Part shown: piece after piece, positions 46,410 through 59,079 of the stretch | How the letters are laid out: the number at the start of each line of letters is the position of its first letter | Position numbering within the stretch: the stretch's first letter is position 1 | Notes under the pieces: model-generated | The model's database searches: none | The model's input: the letters and a program-made list of their open reading frames with translations, nothing else | What the model was told of the DNA's origin: nothing | Assembly (NCBI GenBank): GCA_029449235.1 | Contig: JANATG010000008.1 | Coordinates: forward strand, 2,046,001-2,110,000 | Source of the DNA: Linnemannia schmuckeri | Lineage: Eukaryota; Mortierellomycota; Mortierellomycetes; Mortierellales; Mortierellaceae | Direction of reading: 5' to 3' | Length of the DNA: 64,000 nt | Program-made: the position numbers and the translations under genes

Positions 46410-48543
46410 TCAGCGGTTGGCTGAAAGAGCGAGAGTGACGATGGACAGGACTCGCGTGGCGAGGTCTTCGTCGCGGTAGTCCCATCCGACAAGCAAACCG
46501 CCACGCTCGAATTCATCCTTGTCTGTGGGGGCACGGATCTTGACAGAGCGGATTGCAATCGAGTCATCCTCCTTCTCCCGTACGACCTTAATTTGCTTTC
46601 CAATCGATCTCTCCAGCGCAACGTGGACAAGGTTCAATGCAAACCTATCCGAATCCCATTCCTGATAAGAATCACCAATTTGACTCTCGTCTGCGTCCGT
46701 ATCCATGGCCGAAATGCCTTGTTGCGACTCATTCAACTCTGCGTTCTCCACTGCCCGACGAAGAGCCGTAGCGTTGTATGCTTTTCGGACCTCGAAGCGG
46801 ACCTTGTGGTTGACCATGCCAACCTTCTCCAGGACCTCATCAGCATCCTCCAGACGAATGGGCTTGCCGTCATCCATGACAAGCATACCTTGAATCAAGA
46901 CTTTGTCGCTAGGTCGGATGTCTACCGGCGTCTTGACATCCGGTTGTTCCGAGCTGTCGTCAGAGCTGCTGTGCTCCGGGCTACTAGAGGTAGTCATTCC
47001 TGGGTCCTGAGTTTCAGTCTGGCGAATCAAATGTTGCTTGAGTAGACTGGCCGACATCTCGATGGGGATTACATGGGAGGTCTCGATGCTGACAGTCGTA
47101 CCGTTCGCAGGGTCAAAGCAAGGGATGCCGAACTCAGTCATAATCCTCGACTTGAGGAAACCCATTGAGCTCTTCTCGCCATGAACCAAGACCACATTCT
47201 TTGCATCGCACTGTCGAATGAGCTGCATAATCCCCTTGGCGTCGGCATGGGCACTGAACGACAGATTCTTGACCTGAAGATTGACTTCAATCGTAGTGAA
47301 CGAGTCCGTTTTGATGTGTTTCTCTCCTGCCAAAACCCTGGATCCAACTGTACCCGCCACACAGAAACCGGGCATGATGACCATGTTCTTGGGATCCGGG
47401 GCCCACTTCTTGAAAAGCTCCAATGAGGTCCCGCTGTGAAGCATTCCTGGAGTGGCAAACACGACCATAGGTCCAGGGTTGTCAATGTAGGCGCGATCCC
47501 AGGCACGAATATGCTTAAAGTCGAACATGTTGCGGTGAACAAAGGTGCTCTTGATCTTTTCGTTGGTCCAGTTGATGAAGAGTCGATAAAAGTGGTTGGC
47601 CTTCTCCGTGAGTCCTGCTGAGAAGTAGATGGGTACCTTGAGATCCATGCGGTCCCAATAAGTTTCGATCAGAATACAGAGTTCCTGAGCACGACCGAGG
47701 GCAAAGACGGGGATGATGACATTTCCTCCCCCGGCAACACAATCGTGGACTTTTTTCAAAAAGTCTCGTTCTCTCGATCTCTTGGAGTCTCGAATGGTAG
47801 TAGCGTAGGTCGACTCTGTGATGAGGACATCGGGCTTGACCTTGTCGATCCAGGCACTTCCGAGATGTCGATCTGGTGTCATGTTGTAATCGCCCGTGTA
47901 GACCAGAGACTCCTCGCCGACTCGGATGTAGAACATGGCGGCGCCGAGGACATGCCCAGCATAGTAGGCGCAGATCTCGAGATCGTCATCGACCATGATG
48001 GTTTGGTGGAGATTGACGGCGATGACCTTCTTCATACAATTCTTGATGTCCTGACTAGTGAAGAAGTTGCGCTCGCCCTTTTTGTCGACTGTGATCTTGC
48101 GGTAATCCTCGAGCAGAATGGGGCAGATGGCCTTGGTTGGGTGGGTCATGTAGATGTTGCCATCGTATCCGCACATCTCTGTAAAGAAGGGAAGAGCTCC
48201 GCAGTGGTCCAAGTGAAAGTGACTGATGATCACACAGTCTAGCATCTCTGTAAAGTCGCCTGTCTTTGAAATGTACGAAAAGTCGGGAAACCTGCGTTCG
48301 TCTGCAACAAGAAAAAAGTTGATTAGTGTCTGTGAAGAGAAAAGACGAAGCAGTAAAGTTGATTCACCATTGTCTCGAAGAAGAGAGCGCGTGCTGTCTG
48401 TATGATATACTGTTTTGCAACTTACCGTTAAAGCCCATGTGCATGCCACAGTCGAGCATGATATTTTTTCCTCCGATGGTGACGAGGATACAACTCCTGC
48501 CGACATCCTGTCCTGCGCCAAGAGGTACGATCTGGATGGTCAT
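46410..48543 (-). CDS. INTS11: Integrator complex subunit 11 (metallo-beta-lactamase/beta-CASP nuclease)
   Basis: INTS11 is the endonuclease of Integrator, which cleaves nascent snRNA and paused mRNA transcripts. Two exons, 48543-48426 and 48301-46410, give 669 residues. The N-terminus TPLGAGQDVGRSC-type block and MLDCGMHMGF, the zinc motif HFHLDHCGALP, YAGHVLGAAMF, VYTGDYNMTPDRHLG, SFSAHADAKGIM and VLVHGE are all present, so the active site looks complete. Details such as GMHMGFN and MTHPTKAICPILLEDYRK fit INTS11 rather than CPSF73/Ysh1. The C-terminal region (QGMLVMDDGKP onward) matches the INTS9-binding part. Divergent with the CM1 gene. Confidence 0.92.
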
Positions 48544-48936
48544 TGTTGTTAGCTTGGTGCGTATAAGCGAGTGAGTGAAGTTGGAACAAGGACAAAGAGA
48601 GAAAGTGAACAAGTCAAGCGTCCCCTTTTATCCTGTCCAGAGGCAAAGAGTGGCTTGTGAGATGGGTCTGGCTTTTTTTTCGTTGCCTCCAAATTCAAAT
48701 TTTTATTTGCCCTGAAGTCCCCAGAAAAGGAGGGAAAGAAAGGAAGGGGTTGTTCTTTGCCCAATTCTTATTCTCACTCCTGTCAGCTTCCCTCCGTTCC
48801 CTCCCCAACGCCTATCCCATCCTGCTCTCCTTACTCTCTCTTTTCACTCTCTCACTTCCTGTCTTTCCTGTGGGGCAACAAGACAACCACAGCGCATCCT
48901 GCAGCATTGTCCAAAGGAACTCTGAACTTGCCCTTC
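48544..48936. other. Divergent promoter region INTS11/CM1 gene
   Basis: This pyrimidine-rich region separates the two start codons. The frame of the CM1 gene stays open upstream to 48757 without an ATG, so a short non-coding or alternative first exon is possible. Confidence 0.5.
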
Positions 48937-51900
48937 ATGGAGCACGGCAAGTGGACTGCATCTCCTGAACAGTCGCTCCTACTCCGCCAAAGCATCCATG
49001 GACTCGTTGACGACGACGAGGAGGGAGAGGAATCCAGACTTGACTTTAACTTTGATGCCATTGACGCCGATATCGACCTGGATGACTCCGTCAGGAGCAA
49101 CCCTCGTATGACCGCTCTCAGCGGACATGTGAGCTCGGCTGGAATGACTGACACCAGCGAGGGACCAAAGCCCCGCAAGACCATTGACCGCTGGAGCGCT
49201 GGCACTGGAAAACCAGCAGCCATGACTCTGAAAGAACAAGAAAGGGTAATATAACTCAGGCCTACGCGTATCTTTGTCGTAATTATCATTTTGCATATGC
49301 AAACATCTTTGTGTATCTACTAATGACCTTCTTGGTCCTCCAATTGACGATGAATATGTTCTTCTGTAGATCATTGATGAGCTTAAGAAGGAGGGCTTTG
49401 AGCTCAAGCTCAAAATTTTCTTTCTGGAGGAGCGTCTGGCGAAGATCTCTCCGGAGCATGTTGATCAGGCATTGCAGGAGGTAAACTCTCGTCACGCCAA
49501 CTGATAAGTCGTAATTCAGTGATCAAATCGAACGTTTAACTGATAGTGTTTCATATTTATTTTGCAATGAAAAATAGAACATTGAGATGAAGGTCAAACT
49601 CCAGACTATGTACTCTGAATTGAAGCAATACAAACGACTGCTCATGGAGGCCCACGCCGCCATCGAGGCGCTTCAGGCGCAGAGGAACTCTGATCTTCAG
49701 AACAGAATGACAGAGGAACAGGAGGAGGAATACAGGAATGCCATTGCGGAGGCTCTGGACCTCAAGGCCACCCTAAAGCAGCTCTCACAGCAGATAGCAT
49801 CGTTGGAACAACTATTGAAATCCAAGGATACCGAGCTGGAGCAGCTTCAATCACGCGTCGGAGAACTGGATTCGCAGGCGAACACCATCGAAGAGCTGAG
49901 AAGACTGAACGCACGATACGAAGGAGAACTCGAGGAGCTCCATGACCAACTCATTAGTATCCAGCAGAACGAGTCTCGACTAATGGAAAAATCAAGGGTT
50001 GAAGAAGGGTGGGAGGCGCGGTGCCGTGAGCTGGAGAAAGAACTCAATGCTTCTCTGGGACACCGTTCCCAGCTGGAAAAGGTATGGCAGGTTGAAGCAG
50101 AATTTGCTTGCATTAAGATTTTAGGAGGGAAATACATTAACGTTGGTGCGTTTGTTCTTTAATTATTTATAGGAGCTGTCGTTGACTCAGGCCGATAAGG
50201 CGACGCTCGAGGAAGAGATGAACCTGCAACTGGAACAACACAGGGATGAATTATCCAAAGCCAAGATTGATGCTGCAGAACTCTCCAACCAGCTCGAGAA
50301 TGAGCGGGAACAGATGCACCAGATTCAGGAGATGCATACCCACGACATGAACACACTGTCAGAACGTTGGACTTTGGATCGCCAACAGCTGCGGGAGCAG
50401 ATATCAGACATGAGCTTGGACATTAATGAGCTCCGAAAGGCGAACGAGCAACTTGAAGCCCATGTTCAGGATTTGATGGCCATGCGGAATGAAGAGGCCA
50501 TCCGGCATGATCAGGAGCTGGGAGACCTTGTGGGAGAATTCGAGGAGAAGGAGATGGAGCTGGCTCGTGCGCAGGAGGAACTCCGAAACTTTGAAGACCT
50601 GCTGCAGGCGAGGGACGCGAGGATTTCAGAACTCTTGGATAGAATTGACCAGCTGGAGATGGCGAGACAGGAAGCCGATGCCGTCCATGACGAAGTTGTC
50701 AGCAGCATCAAATCGGTAAGCAAATTGATCGTCTTTAAGGCAGATCAGATCATGACTTGTTCTGACGACTAACGCCACTGCATAATTTATTTTATTTCAT
50801 CGTGTAATAGAAAATGATGTCTGGTTCTATGGCGAACCTGCAAAAGGGATCAGTGTCCCAGCAGGACTTTCAGTTGGTGTCAGAGGAGTTGGCTTTGATC
50901 GAGCGAGAGAACAGGACACTCCAGGCTCAACTTCGCGCTGCGATTGACCAGAAAGTTACCCTCGAGAACTCAAGTCGGGACAGGGACGCAGAGGCATTCA
51001 ACCAATGGAAGAATGAGCGGCAGCAACTTGAGCTCGAGTATACTGAACGAATTGAGGAGCTTCAGGAAGTACGTTTGAATAGAATCTTTGATCTGCCGTT
51101 GAACTCCTCTTCTCTGTACTCAGGAGACTGACTTTTCGTCTTTTTATTTTCTCTTATTTGTCTCAGAAACTTGCGGCAGCGTCGGATCAGATTGCAGAAC
51201 TCTCCAACGATCTGAATGACCGAGAAGGCCACCTGCAGTTTTATGAAGAGAAGTTGGCCCAGGCAGCCAGGGATTCCAAGGATGTTGAAGAACGCTATGA
51301 AGAAATGGAACTTAGACTTAGCTCGGTACGTCTACTGTTTGGCTGCTAAGAAACGTAGATAATGGACTTTCGGATATGTTTTTAACGATTACTGTGTTGT
51401 GTTACACATATTAGGATTTGGAGGCAACGACAGCGGAATTGGTGGAGCTTCGCAAGGAATTTGAGCAGATCAGGGCTAACCGCGTCGAAAAAAGCGATCT
51501 TTTGCACTCCAGAACCCACGAAGTGGATCGCCTGGTAGGTTTCATATCCGGAATTTTTGCATTTTTTTTCTTTTCTTTTCTTGAAAGGATACATCATTAA
51601 TACGCCAAAACACTTCAACATAGAACATCAAGACCAGGAAACTGAATGTCACAGTGGCGGCGATGGAGGACGAGAAGGAACAGATGGAGACTGCACTCCG
51701 CGACAGGGCGACTACTATTGCGATGCTGAAGTCGCGTTTGACGGAGCTGGAAATGCAAGTGTCGAAGAAGCAACGGGACGACGATATCTCAGGCGAGACC
51801 TCGAAAAGTGACCTTGTGGAACGCAACTCGCTCCTCCTTACTGTCCTCCAACACCTTGAAAGTATTCTCGGAGGCGACAGTCGACTGGACGGAAACATGT

Positions 51901-53520
51901 TGCCCAAGCCCTCGGCCAACTTCGTCTACTTTTCCAACCACTTGATCTCGCGACTAAAATCGCTGAGCAAGTTGTTTATTCTGTTTGAGAAGAAAGGCAA
52001 GGAATTGGAGGACAAGGCGACCAGCCAGTTGGTGTAAGCATCACGCAGTACTCACATCATTTTGGTGTCTGATTTAAAACACGGGTAGCCTCTAATTAGC
52101 TAACACCTTTTCCTTTTTTCATATGGTAGACAACTGAAGAGACAACTGGACATGAAGTTGAAGCAGTTGGATCGATTCGAGACTATTGTTCGCGATGCAG
52201 CCGATCGTCAGAGAAAGTGGCGCGAACAACTCGTCAAAAACAAGGCCATTAACGAGGATCTTCAGGTGAGCACAGGACGCAATTTTGTCTACTCTCTCTT
52301 CTCCCTTATGCCCTTCAACACCACAACGAAGATACCAGGTGTGGGTTTACTTGTAAACTTGCCCTGGCGCAGTGACCTTCTCCGATAGACATGGATAGAT
52401 CACAGGATAACCTTCGAAGAAAAAAAAGCGTGCGTAGTAACTAGTTTATTGCCACCTCTGATCATTTGAAAAGAGTTGCTGCTCATATTTTTTGAGTAAC
52501 ACTCGAGCCATTTGACCTACATCCCCTTCTTCCCTTTCATCATCATCGTCCTCGGAACAGCGCACGAATCTTTTTTTGACCGCTTTTTCTTTCATCTAGG
52601 CTAAGCAAGTGTTACTAGAGCGGACGATTGCAGACTTGAGAGCTCGATCTGGAACCGGTGACCGTGCTCAGGACTATGAAGCGCGCTGCAAGCATGCAGA
52701 GCGGAAACTGCAGCTGGAAAAGACGCGGTCAATAGACGCTGAGGAGCGATGGAACGCGCGACTGCGCGAGCTTGAAAAGCGCACCAAGGATGCCGAGGAA
52801 CGTGTCAAGCGGGAGCGTCAAGGCGCCAAAGAGAAGGTTGCCGGTCTCCTCGATGAGAACAAGTAAGTCTGATTCCATTTTAGCTCCAACTGATGTTCCT
52901 TTGTTAGTGAGTAAGCCTTTAAACAAGAGTTTGACCTCTGAAATGGTTGATAGGACGGCGCAGAAGAACATTGAAAACCTGCAACGCAAGAATGCTCAGC
53001 TTCAAGAGCTGGTGGACATTCACAAGGGAAGTCAGGACTCTCAAGGAGGTCCAGGGACGCCGTATGGGTCTGTGCTGATGCAAAATTCGAGTCACATCCG
53101 GACAGCGACTGAGCTGGGTCTCTCGCGGATGAATGACCAACTGAGAAGTGAGCTCGATCAGCGGTCCAAGATTGTGGAGAAGGAGCGGGAAAAGACGCGG
53201 TCGACTCTTCAGGAATTGGATACTGCCAACGCGCAGTGCTACCAGCTCCAGCAGCAACTCGGTCAGCGTGAAAACCAAATCAAAGGAACTCTGAACCGTA
53301 TTGAGGTACTTTGTTTTTTTCTTTTTTTACCACGTCATTATTTTGGTTCATTTAATGTGATTGCTGAACGGATGACTGATACACGTCTTTTTCTGCCCTA
53401 AAAAAATAATACGTCTGTTAGATGCTGAGTCAACGAAAGGAAGTGGCTGAGAGCATGGTCTTGCGCCAGGCAACACAAGACCTCTATCGTTCCCTTGAAC
53501 TTGATCATAGATGGGACTAG
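48937..53520 (+). CDS. CM1-domain (centrosomin/Pcp1/Mto1-type) coiled-coil protein
   Basis: CM1 proteins recruit and activate gamma-tubulin complexes at spindle poles and other microtubule-organising centres. Twelve exons (48937-49245, 49370-49480, 49578-50081, 50173-50715, 50811-51068, 51167-51325, 51415-51534, 51624-52033, 52130-52265, 52600-52862, 52954-53305, 53422-53520) give 1087 residues. The CM1 motif spans about residues 97-170: LKEQERIIDELKKEGFELKL, then FFLEERLAKISPEHVDQAL. The rest is near-continuous coiled coil. A Spc110-like calmodulin site or a PACT domain is not obvious at the C-terminus. The first in-frame ATG is used; the true 5' end is uncertain. Confidence 0.88.
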
Positions 53521-55069
53521 AGTTCAACCAAACCTAATTGTGAATAAACTTTCTCTTTACCCTTTACTTTTTGGACTTTATCTTTCCTCACTGATCAAGC
53601 CCAAGAAGCAAAACTACAAAACTAAAGACGCGTTTTTCTCGTCCCGTCGCAAACTTACCACATGTCATGAAAACTACAAAACGAATGCATTCAGCAACCT
53701 CATCACCAATGACCGTTCTCTGCAGCGAGTAGAAATCAAAGAGCAGCATTGCCATACTGACATGAACCTAGTAACCATGGATGATTTAAAAAAGAAAAAG
53801 CGGGCTAGGGATTATTTTCTGCTCGTTGGTTTTGTCAAGTAGGAAAGTAAGGAAATAAGCTGACACGCGTTTTCTCTTTGTCTCTTGTAAGTATACTCTT
53901 CACCACAATAAAACAGAACCTGGTAAGCAACCTTTGTCTTGCTTCTGACCACTCTTTGTCATGAAGACTACAAAAAATTGACTATCAACCATCGTCGTTA
54001 ACCACTATGAGTTGTGAAAAAAGATAACGCAATGCCTTAATGCATAACACAAGAAGCTTTTAACACGCAAAAAAAAAGGTATCTGACACGGTAGGGAAAA
54101 AAGTACGTTTTTATACACAACAGTACTCCTCTTCGCTCAACAAGGATTGATGTTCGACAAGAAAGGTCGATGCCTTTCCAGGCATTATCACCCTCTGCTC
54201 TGATCTCACTTTTATTTTTCTGCGCCTGTGCCCCGTGGGCCCTGACAGGAATAAAAAAAATAGGCGATCGAGGAAAAATTGGTCTCTGGTAACAGCCACT
54301 TTTTCACTCCCCTCGCAGCTCGAATAGAGAATTCTGGTGATGGCTATTACAGCAAAATAAAGAGATGGACGAAACAAACGGAGGCATGGCCATGGTTAAA
54401 CCTACTTTCCGAGGTACAACGGGGGTAGAAAGGAACAAACGGTGAGAGAAAATTGATAGGAGAGGGAGAGTAGGTTGGATTGCAACAAAAGCGTGCATAA
54501 GTTCCTAGACTTCTAGTATTAGCTTCAAGTGTAAAACGCGTTCAGTAGACACTCTCTCTTCGTTGACTGTTCTGAGTAGACAAAAAAACTAGCACACGTA
54601 TTTGTTCATCTCCTACTACCATATCTGCTTGATAATGAAAATGAATGTGTTCACTAATCATTTTCCTCTCGTGCCAAAAGCGAGAACACGTCTTCGTTGG
54701 TCTCTTGAGAATGTGCTACCTACCATGACCCCCCCCCCCCCCAATAAACTATGAACCACTGGTTCCTCCCTGTTACGAAAACAAATCAAAAAATCAACTA
54801 CCAAGTGCTTTTTAGGCCTTTCTCCGGTGTGAAAAAGAGGGTTAAGCTATGCGCTGATGCACACTGACTAGCGTGAATGATAAGTATCGCAAAAATTCAA
54901 AAATAAACGCGCTTTTCCTTGTCAGTCACTTTCTTCTCATCCTGTGAGTTTAGTAGAAGGTTAGCAAAAGCGAATACGTCTTTCTTCTTTCGCAAACGTA
55001 CCATTCGTTAAGAAAAGTAACCTCAAAGTTGGTCAACCAATTTTCCGTTCTTTTGATTAATCTCTACTC

Positions 55070-55100
<31 letters not shown>

Positions 55101-55157
55101 TAAAGCGATGCATTAATGCATTTCGGCTAGCAGGCCAGACGCAAAAAAAGGATATAT
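53521..55157. other. Gene-free AT-rich stretch
   Basis: I find no gene here. There is a C run at about 54730-54742 and an A run at about 55070-55098. Open frames are short and without protein character. Confidence 0.6.
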
Positions 55158-55835
55158 CTAAACGTTGCTTACCTCTTTTTGTCGCCTTGTACGTTGCCCC
55201 ATAGTATTTTCCTCTTGTAGCTCCTGAACGTTGCCATCGGGTTTTCAACCTTCTTTAATCATTGCCACAGTTTTCGCTAAACGTTGTCGAACTGGAGGAG
55301 ACCGTAGACAACTGCCGGTGATACGAGATGGCTAAGGACATTTCCCGGTTATGAGACAACAGACCTTATTCTCCGAAGCCGACAGCGATATCCTCTCTCA
55401 ATGCATTGAAGAGGCAACGAAGAAGTTCCAAGCAATCAGAGCTGGTGTTGAATATGTCGAGGACCCCAATGTGGTGACGCCAAGAGGTCGGCCTCGCAGC
55501 AAACGACTGAAGCCCCAAGAAGAGATTGCCAGCGAGAGAGCCAGCAAGAAGTTCAAAGTTCACGACTCGGAATTCAATGTCGAGTACTAGCCGTGAACTA
55601 TCAGCACAAGTGATCACATTCCTTTTTCTCACCTCCTCGCTTCTCCAGCACAATACACCAGTTGTTTCGCATGCTTCTTGACTTCTACTATGACCATATA
55701 AATCATGCATCCAATCGTATGTCATGTAAAGTGCTGTGCAGGCCCCGTTGACAGAGTTGCCACGGCCCGGGGCTGGCTGGGCAAGGGAGGGGCGGGCAAC
55801 GTATAAGGCGACAAAAATAGATGGGCAATGTTTAG
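55158..55835. mobile_element. Mutator-like element remnant with GTTGCCC-type terminal inverted repeats
   Basis: The left end CTAAACGTTGC...GTCGCCTTGTACGTTGCCC is matched by the reverse complement of the right end (CTAAACATTGCCC...GTCGCCTTATACGTTGCCC) over about 45 bp with gaps. Inside is a short open frame resembling the tail of a Mutator-like transposase. Ends are approximate and I see no convincing target duplication. Confidence 0.65.
55351..55590 (+). pseudogene. Mutator-like transposase C-terminal fragment
   Basis: Seventy-nine codons contain DPNVVTPRGRPRSKRLKP. This matches the segment that follows the SWIM domain and precedes the zinc knuckle in Mutator-like transposases; the element at 60285-61477 has DPVHVKAKSRPKKTRMKS at the equivalent place. 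No catalytic domain is present. Confidence 0.5.
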
Positions 55836-55841
55836 ATTTAG

Positions 55842-56190
55842 GACTAATCTACTTGACAACCTCGGTTGTTCGTTTTATTTGACAACCCGCTGGCTTCCTA
55901 TACTCAGTCCATGTAAACGTCTCTGGTCTTCTCTATACGCCAGACTCCTCATCCGATTTACTTAACTTTTTAAAAACAGCTCCTACCTTTGAAGGCTAAT
56001 TACTTGACATTTCCTTATAGTACTCCCTTCCTCTTTGTAAAGCTTTTCTGTTATCCCTCTTTATGCGGTACTCCTCTTCCAATTTGCTTTACCTTTTATC
56101 AACTTGAGTCCGTCGAGCTTACATGGACTTAGTCCAGAAGCGCCAGCAGGTTGTCAAATTAAAGCGAGTAACCCGGGTTACCCTCATAGA
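55842..56190. mobile_element. Short non-autonomous element with TTGACAACC-type inverted repeats
   Basis: The left end (CTAATCTACTTGACAACC, GTTCGTTTTATTTGACAACC, then CAGTCCATGTAA) is mirrored at the right by TTACATGGACTTAGTCC and GGTTGTCAAATTAAAGCGA. The inverted repeats span about 70 bp and have diverged. The outer motif is the same as the terminal repeat of the Mutator-like element at 60285-61477, so this is probably its deletion derivative. Both ends are approximate. Confidence 0.65.
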
Positions 56191-56267
56191 TTATCTGGCA
56201 AAAAAGTATCATCGTTCCCTCCAAGAAAAACGCGAAAGCGAAAAAATAAATGTTAATGATTAGAAAC

Positions 56268-56339
56268 TGCCCACTGCAGGGATCGAACCTGCTACCTTCT
56301 GCTTACTAGGCAGACGCTCTACCAATGAGCTAAGCGGGC
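56268..56339 (-). tRNA. tRNA-Thr (AGT)
   Basis: A complete cloverleaf reads on the minus strand: acceptor GCCCGCT with AGTGGGC, D arm GCTC/GAGC, anticodon loop CTAGTAA in a TCTGC/GCAGA stem, T arm GCAGG-TTCGATC-CCTGC, discriminator A. No intron. A T-rich terminator follows on the minus strand near 56241-56250. A34 of this tRNA is a substrate for Tad2/Tad3. Confidence 0.95.
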
Positions 56340-57790
56340 ATGGACAAGCTACTTGTTGCTGATAACTGAGCTTCTCCTTGGATACTTTTATTCCCAAGCA
56401 GACAGTTTCACGTGCCAACCTGCGTAAAATGACACAATATATTAACCTTGTTAAAGTGAACTGAACTTGTGTAAATGGAACGCTTTCCTGCTTTAATGGC
56501 AAGAAAGAAAACAAAAAAAGTCATAGTAGCCCTCATTACTCAACGATAAAAGAATACGGTTTGAGTTCGAATGTGCTGTAAACATGTCTCATGTCCAATC
56601 AAACAATTTGAACTCTCCAAAAGTAAACGTTTCATGAAGGAAAAAATGCCACTTGTATCTAGTCCTCCATGTGAGAGGGCTGCAGATACTTGTCTTTGAA
56701 GGACGAAAATGACCGCGCATAAAAAAAAAGTGATGGAAAGAAATAGAACTGGAGATAATCTTGAGTTGCTTGCCCGTTTTTGTTATATTGTTAATTTGAG
56801 TACTCCGCGCCCTGTTGAAAACAAAGTTAAAGTTGAGTGCAGTCTGGTTGAGCAGAGAGAAATAGGATATTAAGGATACCACCATGTTGTCAGACAAAAA
56901 CGCAAATTTTTTGAACAGGTATCTGAAAATTGGGCGAATGCTTCTTTGGAACGAGAACAAAGGAAATGCAATGTGGCTCCCGGAAGACACACTTTCACCT
57001 GAACTGAGTAGAAAGCTGACTACAAATGAGTGTTTTTGTCTTTGATAGCAAAGGCGACTCCACGTTGAGCCATTTACGAGAAAAGCGAGTGGAGGTGGTT
57101 CCGTGTAACTTACGTTTTTTTCAGGGTAATAGGACAGAAAATGCGAAAATCCCAAATGCCCTAGGCCCCTGGCCTGCCAAGACTTTTTTTTTTTTTTTTT
57201 TTTTTTTTGGGGGGGGGGGGCAGTTTGAGTCAGCCCCGGTGTCTTCGTGTCTTTAGTTCAGGTACAATTTAGATACTTCTCTGGAAGCTACATGACTCCT
57301 CGCTCTACCGGCCTCATTCTTTTTCTTTTATTTTTTTGAACAAATACCGTGAAAACAAGTAGGTGGCCAATGATTTCAGAAGAGAAAATCAAGAGGATTC
57401 GTCGCGCTAAACACACCTTTGTTCACTCCGTCGTGGGTGTTTGGTCATGGCACGTTATTCGTTGTTCTGGGTGGCTCTTTGTGCTCCTAAAGTGGTTGTC
57501 GTTTCTAAAATAAGAGAAAAAAAGCTGCAACCCATAGTCGCTTGAAATGCCTTAAAAGAGAGAAACATGCGCTCGAAAAATAAAATCAGGCGCGGGCCAA
57601 TGATTAATGAATAAAAAATAGTTTTGCAATAGCCGTCATCCATTTTTGCACTTCAGGTAACCATCGCTTTGTGTATTCTCCTCAACTTGAAACCTTTTCT
57701 ACTTGGTTGATTAAGTGACGGCAGGGCTCAGCATTGCTGTAGCACCTTTTCTTTGCACTGAAAACTCGACGAGTGATATGTCTGTGCAAA
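56340..57790. other. Gene-free stretch
   Basis: I find no gene here. It includes a T run directly followed by a G run (57181-57220), a likely assembly-sensitive site. Confidence 0.55.
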
Positions 57791-58199
57791 AGACATATCT
57801 ATTTGTTGCCCATCCTTCTTTGGCTCCTTATATGTTGCCCATAGTAACGTCTATTCGTTGCCCCCCCCCCCTCCCCAGTTGCCATTGGAGATTGAATACT
57901 CTTAAATGTTACCAAAAAAGTGTCAAGCTGTTGCCCACCCCCCAAAATTATTTGTTGCCCACCCCGCAAAATTATTTGTCGCCCATCCCGCAAAATTATT
58001 TGTTGCCCTTGACATAGTTGCCCCATATATTGAGCCGCATCCTCATGAGCCGCGTATTTTCTTTGTTTCCTTTCTCGCTCTCTTTCTCCCATCTGAACCA
58101 TTACTGACATGGTTGCCTCATGTATCAAGCCGTATACCTATGAGGTTCCTGATGCACATGCATGACACAAGCAGCAAGAGCTCGATTCTCTACAGATAT

Positions 58200-58553
58200 A
58201 CTGGCTTCCAAAATTGTACAAATGTTTTGAATGTTTTTCTTATTTTTCTCATTATGAAAGCGGGGACGTTCCATTGTTCCTCGTAATACAGTTGTAAAAG
58301 CCTTTGATACTGGTGTGCATTGTCTCAAAGTTTTAGATCGATAGCATTTGTATTGGCCTCGCTATTGACTTTTTCTAATGATCACTCATTTGTACAGTTT
58401 TGGAACCAGGATCAAATCCCATATGATTTTTACAAACACCATATGAAAAGTTTACATGGGCTTAGTGCGCGACAAGAACTTTTTTATAATGCCATGCTCC
58501 AATACCTGATTAAACAAAAATATTAAGCGTGAGGCAGTGGAGTAGACTTGTGG
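58200..58553. repeat. Left half of 354-bp inverted duplication
   Basis: Base x pairs with base 117279-x. The halves are identical where compared and separated by 172 bp. Each contains a short open frame (58320-58526) with no recognised homology; it may be part of a captured host gene. Confidence 0.9.
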
Positions 58554-58725
58554 AAGAATATAGAAAATGCATTAGAGAAGATAGGTAGCAAGAGGTAGCG
58601 GTCGTAAATTGTGCACGTGCTAAAAAGTGGAGTTTACTATGAATTTCTCATGTTTTTGTAAAATATATTAGATATTTTTTTGTTGGCACGTTGCAGTACG
58701 TATTTACTTCACTTTTAACATTCCC

Positions 58726-59079
58726 TCACAAGTCTACTCCACTGCCTCACGCTTAATATTTTTGTTTAATCAGGTATTGGAGCATGGCATTATAAAAAAG
58801 TTCTTGTCGCGCACTAAGCCCATGTAAACTTTTCATATGGTGTTTGTAAAAATCATATGGGATTTGATCCTGGTTCCAAAACTGTACAAATGAGTGATCA
58901 TTAGAAAAAGTCAATAGCGAGGCCAATACAAATGCTATCGATCTAAAACTTTGAGACAATGCACACCAGTATCAAAGGCTTTTACAACTGTATTACGAGG
59001 AACAATGGAACGTCCCCGCTTTCATAATGAGAAAAATAAGAAAAACATTCAAAACATTTGTACAATTTTGGAAGCCAGT
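58726..59079. repeat. Right half of 354-bp inverted duplication
   Basis: This is the reverse complement of 58200-58553. Transcription through both halves would give a long hairpin RNA. Confidence 0.9.

Noticed and set aside
53495..53842. 115-codon frame after the CM1 gene
   Set aside because: It starts inside the last CM1 exon in another frame and has no coding character.
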